A stretch of 64,000 bases of DNA from Symsagittifera roscoffensis (taxonomy: Eukaryota; Xenacoelomorpha; Acoela; Convolutidae). The notes under the pieces are model-generated. The model had not been told where the DNA came from and did no database searches. It was given only the letters and a program-made list of their open reading frames with translations. Below are positions 54,890 to 64,000 of the stretch, piece after piece. The stretch covers positions 1 through 64,000 of the forward strand of contig NW_026971684.1 in NCBI RefSeq assembly GCF_963678635.1, given 5' to 3'. Positions within the stretch are counted from its first letter, which is position 1. Every line of letters begins with the position of its first letter. Both the position numbers and the translations under genes were made by a program.

Positions 54890-56020
54890 TTTGTTCCCAC
54901 CATGAAAAATGTGGAGGAACATTGTATTCGGTTGTGTTTAACTTTTTTCCACGCAAGACCAGCTACCACGAATAATCATCGGGTTCAGTGATATATCGTA
55001 TTAAAGCCCTTTTAGTCGTGATTCGAACGATATTTTGAAAGTTTTAAAAAACTTCCCGGTGTTGAGAAAATTGGATTGAATTTTTTTTTGATTTTTTATC
55101 TCAATTCAAGCGATTAAAGCAAGCGAGCAGGCTTACAACAGCTTAGTTAGGAGAAATCTAAAACTTAAGTCCTAAAAACTCAACTTTAAGCCAGTAAAAT
55201 TAATTTTTGAAGTTTTGTATCTCCTTTCTGGGAACCAAAAACTTTTCTAGTCCAATGTTTTCTAGTCCATTCTGGGAACCAAAAACTTTTCAATTTTTTT
55301 TCTTGTCAATTTTCTAAAAATGATTGTGTGTTATTCGGCCGTAATAGTAGGAATTTCAAATATGACTAAAACATAGCTTTACTAGGACTTTTTTTATCAC
55401 CACACGCAGAAAAATTATTTTGAAAAAAATCTTGTAGTTTTTTAAGACTATGATCGGAACATTCTGGGCTACTTGCACAGTTACCGGCTATTTTTGTATT
55501 TTTTTCCAGGGAAAATCAGCTACCACAATTAATTATCGGACTGGATTGAAATATATATACGTCGTGATTCAACGACAAAAAAAAATTCAAAAAATTTGCC
55601 AGTTTCGAGAAAAAACGGTTTGAAATTTTTAGTTTTAATCTAACTTCGAGCGAATGAGCAGGTTTACGTTAGCTTATTCATACATAATTTAAGCCTTCAT
55701 GTTTTAGTTTTACTCAAATGAAGTTATTTTTTGTAGTTTTTGGCTTCATCTTAGGAATCCAAAAGCTTGAAAAAATACTGGAATAGTTTTCAAAAATTTT
55801 TTGTTTAGTTTTTTTTGTTTTTCTTGTTATTTCTTTCCAAAAACTCTTTTTCATTTGGTTTCTTTATTACGACTGGCAAAAATGCCCAAGCTCTATTTTT
55901 TTTTGCTCAGATTCCGTTATCACACCACGCCGAAAAAGCGACATTAAATTGAAAAAAAAATTGTTGTAATTTTTTAAGGCTGCTCGGAACATTCAGTGCT
56001 ACTTGCACAGTAACCGGCTG
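54890..56020. repeat. Degenerate tandem duplication, about 0.55 kb period
   Basis: 'cagctaccac' with 'tcgtgattc' near 54960-55025 recurs near 55518-55570, and 'cggaacattc...ctacttgcacagt(t/a)accggct' recurs at about 55455 and 55988. Confidence 0.65.
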
Positions 56021-57540
56021 TCTTGTTCAAGTATGTGAATGTCAATTCAACAAAAGAAGAAACCCCACAGTACAGGTTCAACCAAGAAGATAAGAAATAG
56101 AAGGAGAACAAGAAAGAACACTTCAATAACTGTTTAAAAATTTTTGTATCCGTACAGTAAAATGTAAAAATTTTAGTTGAAGTTTTTTCATTAGTTTCTG
56201 TGCCGTACTCAGGTAAAACTAGCGAGTGCCATGATGTTTAAATAACAATTATCGGGTTTCTTATCAAAAAAAAATTTAAAAACTTTTACCAGTACTGTAC
56301 GGCTGAAAAGTGTGTGTTGTTTTTTTTTGCGTGGTGAGATGAAAAGATCTAGCGAAAGCCCAGAACTTGGGCATATTCGACAACCACAGTAAAATAGGCA
56401 AACTGGGCAATATTTTGTTACAAGATGACAAGAAACACAAAAAAAAGTATGTTGAAAATTTTCGGGAAAAATTCGAAAATTTATAAAGTTTTTTTTGTAT
56501 TTACTTTTTTCAATTGTTGAAGTTTTTATTTTTAAGTCTGCGCTGGAAACACTGTGAAAACGTTTTTTCACAACAAATAAATCAAACTATCTTGGCCTAT
56601 CTTTTTGTAAAGTCTGCTGGCTTGCTGTAGTCGCTCATCAAAATTGCACAAAAAGTTTTTAACCGGTTTTTCTGAACACTGGGACAACTTTTGAAAAACT
56701 AGATTCAGATAATTTGATTCGTTTTTTTGCTCAAAATTAGACAAAAAAAATTAAAAACACTATAAACCTATTCTTCTCAATAAATTGACAAGTTTTTGAA
56801 TTGTCACTTCAGGCTGTACGAACTGCGACTGAAAAAGTTTTATTATGATATATCACGCGAACCATTCGGATGATTTTTTGTGGTGTCTGATTTTGTTAAA
56901 CTAATTTAACAAAATTTGTGGTGTCTGAAAAAAATTAAACAAACAGAATACAAAATTTTTTCTTGTTACTGGTCGGAACAATTAATAGTTCGTAATAAAA
57001 AAGAGCAGAGAATGGCAATGGAAAAACTGTTTTCAAAATTCAATGAGATTTACAATATCAGATAAAGAGAAAAAATAGCCACGTTCCAATTTAACAGTCT
57101 AGGTTCGCGCGTCCTGAGAAACCTTGCTTCAATTTAATACTGTTTTTCAAAAGCGTAGCGTGAGGGACCGAAGGTAATCTCATGACAATGCTACAACCTT
57201 TTGAGCTGCTCAGAACTCTTGCTTGATTAACTTTTTATTTTGTTCAGAACGTCCAGACTATTAATTTTGAATGCCGATTGTGCACTTTTTTTATTTTTGC
57301 TCTACTGTGCTCTTAAATCTATAGAAATTTAAGCTCTTTTTTCCCCCACCGCATATGAGCATCATTCTTATGGTGTAACGAAGGGTTTACAAGGTTAAGT
57401 AGGAAGTTCAAATGTGCTTGCCATGACTTTATCAGACTCTATGCCAATTTTCATCAACATCGAACATTGTTTAAGATCAATTTGTTTGTAAAAACTCGCA
57501 GGTGGGGGAGAAAAGGAAAAATAGCCGAAATTTATCTCCC

Positions 57541-58070
57541 GATATTCAGTTTTCAAACACCAATTTTTCATTGCCATAAGGTAAGAAAAACTTGCATCAA
57601 GCTAACCATTGAGAACACATATTTCATCATTTCTTTCATCCTAAAATAACCCATTCAGTCTAAAAAAGTAGGACAATTTGAAAATTTGAAATGTGATAGG
57701 AGTGTGCGAAATAGCCCAAACGTATTTGGTCTTCATGCATGACTTTTTGAAACCACTGAATGTACAAAAAATAAATGCTAAGGCGAGATTGCGTAAGGTT
57801 TTTTCCTTTTACGCAATCTCGCCTTAGCATATATTTTTTTGTGCATTCAGTGGTTTCAAAAGGTCATGCATGAAGACCAAATACGTTTGGGCTATTTCGC
57901 ACACTCCTATCTCATTTCAACTTTTCAAATTGTCCTACTTTTTTAGGCTGAATGCGTTATTTTAGGATGAAAGAAATGATGAAAAATTTGTTCGCAATGG
58001 CTAGCTTGATCACCATGCAAGTTTTTTTACCTTATGACAATGTAAAATTGGTGTTTGAAAACAGAATGTC
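57541..58070. repeat. Long foldback (hairpin) repeat 1
   Basis: Arms 57541-57796 and 57809-58070 are inverse copies with modest divergence, and the loop is 12 bases. The innermost 20 bases (gctaaggcgagattgcgtaa) pair perfectly. Confidence 0.88.
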
Positions 58071-58250
58071 TAATGTAAATGTGAGGGGGATGGAAAAGAG
58101 TTTAAGTTTGTCAGTGCCTAATTAGTCCGCATACCAACTTCAAAATGAATTGTATTTTTTGTAATTTAGCTTACAAAGTTTTCTTGTGTAAGGAAAGTTT
58201 GACAAGGTTAAATATTACCGACCACCAAACACGTTTGTCATGGCCTAAAA

Positions 58251-58866
58251 TTTGGCTCTTTTTCCTTCCCCCCCCCACCTGCAATTTTTTACATGTAAAT
58301 TTGTTGACGAGATTGTCCGATTGTTTTGAAAATTTACATACAGACTAATAAGGCCACGACAAACATATTTGGTCTTCATACTCAACCTCGTAAAACCACT
58401 CGTTACACTAATATATTGAAGCTCGTGTGAGGTGGGGGGGGGGAAGGAAAAAGAGCCTAAAATTTTCCTACCCCCTCCCCACTTGCAAACTGTTAAACTC
58501 TTACAAAGAAAATATTTGTTCACATCATCTGATTGTCTCAAAAACTAGCACGCAGACATGCTAGTTTTTGAGACAATCAGATGATGTGAACAAATATTTT
58601 CTTTGTAAGAGTTTAACAGTTTGCAAGTGGGGAGGGGGTAGGAAAATTTTTCGCTGTTTGTAACAGCCTAAGGCTCTTTTTCCTTTTCCCCACTACCTCG
58701 CTCAATTATGAATTTTTTGGTCTAACGAGTGGTTTTACAAGGTTAATTATGAAGACTAAATATGTTTGTTATGGCCTGGTTAGGTTGCATGTCAATTTTC
58801 ATCATAATCGGACAAAGTGAACAGTAACTTCGAATATAACAGGTGGGGGGGGGAGGAAAAAGAGCC
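58251..58866. repeat. Long foldback (hairpin) repeat 2
   Basis: The inner arms 58466-58550 and 58559-58643 appear perfect around an 8-base loop. More divergent outer arms extend to 'ggctctttttcc' at 58251 and its inverse at 58866. It shares 'ggtcttcat' and 'aaaaccact' blocks with repeat 1. Confidence 0.88.
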
Positions 58867-59263
58867 CAGCCTAATTAGTCCGCATGCCAAATCGGGCTCT
58901 TTTCCAGTTTCCCCCCTTTTAAAACACCGAGTTTTATGTTTGTTTTATGTTTAGTTATGGCTAAATGCGTGATGTTACGATGTAAAGCATTATGACAACG
59001 TTAATTAAGCTTTTCAAAATTGAATTTGAATGGGGGGGGACTGGAAAAGAGCCCCAAATCGGGCCATGTGAAGTTCCAGTTAGTTTTTCCTCAAGTGATG
59101 TTCTATGTCTGCACGAGAACTTTAAGTGCATTTTTGTATTTATAACTCAAAGGCTGGACTTAACCACGTGCTATTTTATTGCTCTCTTTATCAATATTGA
59201 AAACTTTCTTATAATTTCTTATAACGCTTCACCGACTTACGCAATTGAGCAATAAGAAGCAAA

Positions 59264-59470
59264 ATGGAGTCTAAATCGACAGATTTGATGTCTCAGAACT
59301 CGATGAGTCGCACCTCGGGGGGCAAGTTCCAGTCCAGAAGGGACTTGATCAAGAGCAGAGGTGGGGGCGCGGGGGCGGAGGCGGGGCCGAGGAGGATCAG
59401 TGATCTGCGCAAGATGGAGTTCGGAACCGATCTTCACAGTCGTCTCGCATTCATCCGATGGGCCAGCAGG
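59264..59470 (+). CDS. First coding exon of an unidentified host gene
   Basis: The ATG at 59264 in a good context (AAAATGG) opens 69 codons, ending at AGCAGG|GTAGGC in phase 0. GC content is far above the flanks. The product starts Ser/Thr-rich, then has a Gly/Ala/Arg stretch and RKMEFGTDLHSRLAFIRWAS. I do not recognise the family. It is divergent from the DNAI4-like gene 4.9 kb away. Its first intron contains the second LTR element, so later exons are outside the window. Confidence 0.5.
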
Positions 59471-59946
59471 GTAGGCTCATTATTTAGCTACACAGCCGTA
59501 CGTTTAGTCATTTTGGTAAAAAGATACGCGGCTCTTTATAATTTTCCCACACCTGCGAAGTTTTATTTAAAAATTTCAGTTTGCATTTCCAATTGTGACG
59601 AAATTGGCATGCCGACTAAAAAATTCATGACAAAATTATTGGGTCTTCATACTTGACCATGTAAAACCTCCCGCTAGAACATAAGTTTGAGGGTTTATGT
59701 GAGGATAAAACTAATGGGATCTTTCGGTATCTTTTACATTTTTTGATGGATCTTACGTATGAGTTTAAATTTTCGGCTCTCTCCAGCCCTCAACCACTTT
59801 GGTTTTTTCTGAGATTCATTATACAAAACACTAATAAAAATTCCAGCTGATTGGCGAATCCTGTCGAATTTCTCGCCCCCCTCGTAGAATTACGAACAAG
59901 CTGCTCAAAAGTTGTTCACACGACAATTTTCATGTTAGAAATATTG
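59471..59946. other. Intron 1 of the plus-strand gene, up to the LTR insertion
   Basis: AT-rich intron. The part near 59600-59690 ('gggtcttcatacttgacc', 'gtaaaacc') resembles the foldback repeats at 57.5-58.9 kb. Confidence 0.4.
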
Positions 59947-60356
59947 TGAGTTAGGACCGAGTTGGTTAACTCATAGAGTAATTTCGGATAGGGTACACCG
60001 TCTGCTCGTCACGCTATCTTATTTTCGGCCGGATAGATTCGTGCAACTTCTTAGTCTAATACCGATCCTAATCTTACTCTTATACTATCTAGTCTCAGGT
60101 TGTTTAACTAGTCTCTGCTAGGCTCAATAGATCTAGGGTATACTGGTTTATTGCGGCTGCTGAAGTGCTCGGGAGAGTCCAACTAATTTCTAAGTTAAAT
60201 TCAAATCTCTCTGGTGCTGAAATTACAAGTAACTTCAGCACTTACAAATAAGTGGGTTGTTAGTTAGATGGATCGTGATTGGTTAATATTAAATACTTTA
60301 CATTGGTAAAACATTTAATTTATCCAATCATAAAATATAGTTTAGATCAGGTTCCA
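59947..60356 (-). repeat. 3' LTR of the second copy (410 bp)
   Basis: Same length and TG...CA borders as the other two LTRs. It differs, for example, just after the start and by one base in the hairpin. Confidence 0.92.
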
Positions 60357-61975
60357 CCCATCCGGGTTTTACAGAGTTTTTTAGAACAGTTCTTCTGTAA
60401 TTCAAGGATGGATGATGGACGTTGGTATTTGGTGAACATCATAATTTTCTTCCGCTTCTTCTTTGTTAAAGAAGTTTCAGGAAGCTGGAGTTAGGGACAT
60501 AAGACGTTGTGTTCTTCTTGTGACAACGACTGAGTCTCTGCAACAAAATCAATTCTGATTTCAGAATGGTTGGCTATGTCAGGTTTTTCTGTTCTTCGGG
60601 GAGAACTTCTTTTGTGTCTGATCTAGCTTGGGAATGGCGTGGAGATTGTGCGTGGAGGGGATGCCTGGTTACTCGGATCTGTACGTACACTTGGGTCATC
60701 GAGGTGGTCATTGGTCTAGTTCAATGAAGTCCTTTTCTGCGAGGTCAAGTCGTACTCTAAATCCTTTGAGTTGTGATTGTGAGCGGAATATTGATTGTAG
60801 TTGGTCATTCTCTCTCGAGTGTGGTGGGGTCGTTTTGTCTTTTGATGTTCGTCCTTGGTGTTGTATTCTGATCTATGTATTGCATCATGTGATTTTACAT
60901 TTTATAAAACTTTTATTAGTTTAATATTTTTTAATAATGATTTTAGTTAGTTGTTTTCACAAAAGCTTTTTGTTTTAGTTCGGTTATTTTGAAGAGTTAC
61001 TCACACTTGAGTAGCTCTTATTAAAAATAGTGGTGTGGTCACAAAGCGTGGATGTAGCACGGTGGGTTAGGCCGGCTATAGAGCATGCTCAGGACGTCCT
61101 TCCTGGTGGGTTAGGCCAGGAGTGGGAGTATGATTTCATGCGGTTTTTGTGAGGGGTCCTGTTATGTGACAACGTTTTATGTTGGGTTTGTTGTGGTTTT
61201 TCTTATGTTTTTGTTGGTTGTGTCCTTTTTTCAAAAATCAAATTGTTTGTGGTATGGGTTTGTCTTTCGACTTTTTTGTGTTTTATTATTTCTTTCTTAG
61301 ACTTTATAATAGTCTTCAAAAGAATAAATTATCCAGTTTTAAACTGGGTTAATCCGGTTTGGGTACCGTTGGTTTCCTTTTCTTAGTCATGCTGTTATTC
61401 TATGATTTGTGGTATTTAGTAAGCTGCGTTGGTTAGTTTTGTTTAGTATATGATTCCTTTCCAACCGGGTTAAAGGAAAGTTTGAAACATGTTATTATAT
61501 GTTAGAGTTGTTGAGTGTGAAAACTTGAAACTGAAATTCATTATTTTAAACAATTCTTCGTGGGCGAGCTGTGCGAGTGTGGATAGAATTTCTGTGCGAA
61601 TGAATGAAAATATCAAAAGGTTAGTACTGCAATTGCATTTTATTAATTTACTGCATAGAATTTGGAAATTTACTGCTAGTTATGGGGGAATTTTAAGTTA
61701 CAAATTTTCATCATAATTAAATTTACTGCTTGTGGGGAAAATTTTAGAAATGAATTTACTGCATTGGTATTAAATTTATAAATTTAAAAGTGTAAGAGAT
61801 TAATAGAATTGTTGAAGTCTGTTTGATGAAATTTGCGATCTTTATTTGTTTTTTGTGGTTTTTGTAGGTGATCGTCGGATGAAGGCTAAAAATCTAAGGA
61901 AAACATGGATAAAGTATGGTGAGTTTTTTAATATTTCAATTAGTTAGTTATATTCATTTAATTCATACTTACCTG
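60357..61975 (-). other. 3' untranslated region of the second copy
   Basis: Conserved with 20041-21632, including the doubled 'ggtgggttaggcc' box and the splice-like signals at its end (61860-61975). A plus-strand frame seen in copy 1 is broken here. Confidence 0.7.
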
Positions 61976-63780
61976 TTAGTCGTCGGGGAAAAAACCGTGG
62001 GGGAAGATGTCGTGAATTAGTTCTGAAGTTGTTAGTAGTTTAGCTAAGATGCGGATGATATTTTTAGTCTGAAGCAGTGGCCAAAGCAATTGAAGTGCCT
62101 TAATAGTGGTTAGTTCTTCAGTGCCAACTGCAAACTCATAAGGTGTGTTTTGGATTAGATTATATAATTTGTGATTGAATTTAGTGTTGTGGATGAATTC
62201 TAAAATTGGGATTTCTATGGGTTGTACAAACTCGTGCGGGAGAAGGAAGGGTCGGGATTCTTCGGCGTTGAAGGTCTTGGTGATGGGACAGAAGATGTAC
62301 ATTTGGGTTATGGGGTCATAATTACGAAGAATACCATGAAGGTTAGTGTCTTTAATACAATATGTGAAATTTAGGAAAAATGGTGAAGTGTATTTGGAAT
62401 TATGAATTGAAAACGATGGTGTGGTTGTCTAGAGGGTGTGTGTAGGTCAAAGTGATTTTGGATGAAGCGATAATAACTATATGTGTGGGTTTGTTTAGTG
62501 CGCAACATAATATCGTGTGAGCAGTGTAAATCTCTTTCGTGTGGTGCAAGGAAATGAAAGGTTAGTGAAAATATTTGGAAGCGTTCTTTAAAACTTTCGT
62601 ATGCTTGTGTGTCTGTTAGTGCTTCTGAAATAATGTGATCAAACTTTCGGTCGAAGATGTTTAGTGTAAATATATATGGTGTCTTGATGAAAAATTTCTC
62701 GGTAATTTGTGGATTAGCGAAGCGATCGTCGTCTAAGAATTGATCTTGGTTAGCTCTGATGATGTTGTGATCATAGTATTCGAGTGTATATTCATTAGCT
62801 CTAGGTGCAGTGTGTGTTTTTAGTGATTTTTTATATCCAACGTAAGTAAATTGTCTAGCGGTTAGTGGTGTAGTGAGTCGATATAGCATGTCCGTATTTC
62901 GCTCTATATCGATGTGAGTGTTAGATAAAGGTAAGCAAAGAGGATTAGTAAAATGATAATATGAGGTCCAAGAGAGAGTGGGCATTAAAACGTATTCATC
63001 TACGAAGTTGCGTGTTTCGTTAGTGTCGTGGGGGGTGTTTAAGGTGTATTGTGGGAATGAGGGTAAGGTGATGGCTAAAAATTCTTTTGTGTTAGTATGC
63101 TTGGGGTGGTTGATGTATTCACGGGCTGTTCCTGGTTTTGCTGGGAAAGGATGGTTGGGGAACTTTCTTTTAAAAGTGCGGTAAGCTCTATTAGTGTTGA
63201 GTGAAGATTCAGTTGATGTGGATGATGGTGCTAATGATTCAGTATAATTTGAAGAGGGTGTAGGGGTAGGGGGGTTGGATGAATTTATTGTGGAGGAGAT
63301 TTGGTTTATGGTTGGGGTATTAAGGTGGTAGGGTTGTTGTTGAAGGGTAATAAAATTATCTAGCTCTGGGGAGATTCGGGGGGTGTCTGGAGAATGAGAT
63401 GATTGGTCAGAATGGTATGAGGAGTAGGTTGGGGTAACTTGGGAAGCATAAGAGGGTGTGGGAGTAATGGGGTCAGGGTTATTGGATAATATGGGTTGAA
63501 AAGGGGGTTGAGAAAAATTAGAAGAGTTATGAAAATTATTGGATGGGGATGGTTCTGAGTCGGCAAATTCATCGGGGGTTTCAATATTCGGGTTATTGAG
63601 TTGTGAGATGGAATATAAAACTGAGATGTGTGAATTAGTGTCGGAATTCATGCCTGATGTTACATTACTAGATGGAAAATCGGGTGGCGGAAAAGCAAAA
63701 AGTGGTATTATTGGGATTGGAGAGGTAAGATTGGTTGGGTGGGAATTTGATCGGTGTAGTGATCCAAGTTGGCGGCTCAT
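61976..63780 (-). pseudogene. Homologue of the 602-aa accessory protein, one frameshift
   Basis: From ATG 63780, collinear with the first copy for about 460 residues. One missing base near 62400, in the 'ttggaatta' stretch, shifts the frame to a stop at 62371. The rest of the protein is open in the other frame to 61976. Differences elsewhere are mostly third-position or conservative. The ATGA overlap with env is kept. Confidence 0.8.
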
Positions 63781-64000
63781 CGTGGGCTAAAAAAATGATT
63801 ATTTTGAGACTGAAAAGCGGTGGTATGGGGTTGTTCAATAATTTGTTCATAAGTATTATCATCTTGTGACTGGTGTGTCATTATATGTTGAATGGGACTT
63901 TGTGATGTGGTGAGTCGAAAATTTGGATTATGTGTGATGGCTAAATTTCGAAAATTTCGTGGGACTAGGGATAGTGGATGGTTATTTGGTAGGGGTGGTA
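63777..64000 (-). CDS. Env-like glycoprotein, C-terminal end only
   Basis: The C-terminal tail in the same frame relation as copy 1 (env stop TGA overlapping the next ATG). The rest of env lies outside the window. The tail is Pro/His/Asn-rich, as in copy 1. Confidence 0.6.
   Translation of the reverse strand, partial: PPLPNNHPLSLVPRNFRNLAITHNPNFRLTTSQSPIQHIMTHQSQDDNTYEQIIEQPHTTAFQSQNNHFFSPR

Larger units (their letters stand above)
54390..59263. other. Divergent intergenic region between the DNAI4-like gene and the plus-strand gene
   Basis: It should contain both promoters, but none can be pinned down. It holds a degenerate direct repeat of about 0.55 kb period (54890-56020) and two long foldback repeats (57541-58070, 58251-58866). 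No gene was recognised. Confidence 0.45.
59947..64000 (-). mobile_element. Second copy of the 18.9 kb LTR element family (3' part; runs off window)
   Basis: It is collinear with 19631-23700: 3' LTR, conserved 1.6 kb UTR, the 602-aa gene homologue and the end of env, on the minus strand. More differences against the first copy than the first copy shows between its own LTRs indicate a separate older insertion or a sister subfamily. Confidence 0.9.

Overview
The window reads as metazoan nuclear DNA: spliceosomal introns, AT-rich and repeat-crowded introns, short GC-richer exons, an axonemal dynein gene and several eukaryotic transposon classes. An aquatic invertebrate fits best; I cannot name the species. 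Nothing bacterial was seen (no operons, RBS, CRISPR or rRNA), and no tRNA gene was recognised.

Host genes. Eleven phase-compatible exons on the minus strand, from 54389 down to 12504, together encode 620 codons that I read as the N-terminal half of a DNAI4/WDR78-like axonemal dynein intermediate chain. Its WD40 half should lie left of the window. A second host gene starts on the plus strand at 59264; only its first exon (69 codons) is visible. The 4.9 kb between the two divergent starts holds degenerate tandem repeats and two long foldback (hairpin) repeats.

Mobile DNA fills the introns. (1) Positions 1-10769 carry a Polinton/Maverick-type (adintovirus-like) element in the intron after the last visible DNAI4 exon. 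It has an F54H12.2-like capsid-type protein, an adenain-like cysteine protease, a small protein with an HUH-like motif, a PC4-like ssDNA-binding protein, an unknown NLS-bearing protein and a protein-primed-type family B DNA polymerase split by two spliceosomal introns. Integrase and packaging ATPase are not in view. (2) Positions 19631-38532 are a complete, young 18.9 kb Ty3/Gypsy-type LTR element on the minus strand (410 bp LTRs with one visible difference, 4 bp TSD). Besides gag-pol it carries a pre-gag ORF, two tiny membrane-protein ORFs, a 377-codon ORF with no usual start codon, an env-like glycoprotein ORF and a 602-aa ORF of unknown function. (3) Positions 43890-50099 are an older, decayed 6.2 kb Gypsy element (253 bp LTRs, 12 differences, 4 bp TSD). 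(4) From 59947 to beyond the right edge runs a second copy of the 18.9 kb family, inside intron 1 of the plus-strand gene. (5) Smaller items are a hAT-type MITE with a perfect 8 bp TSD plus four degraded relatives, a LINE reverse-transcriptase relic, minisatellites and foldback repeats.

The most unusual item is the 18.9 kb envelope-bearing LTR element with its set of extra ORFs. The Polinton-type element, with HUH-like and PC4-like genes and an intron-containing polymerase, comes second. Product names rest on motifs read by eye. No database search was run.
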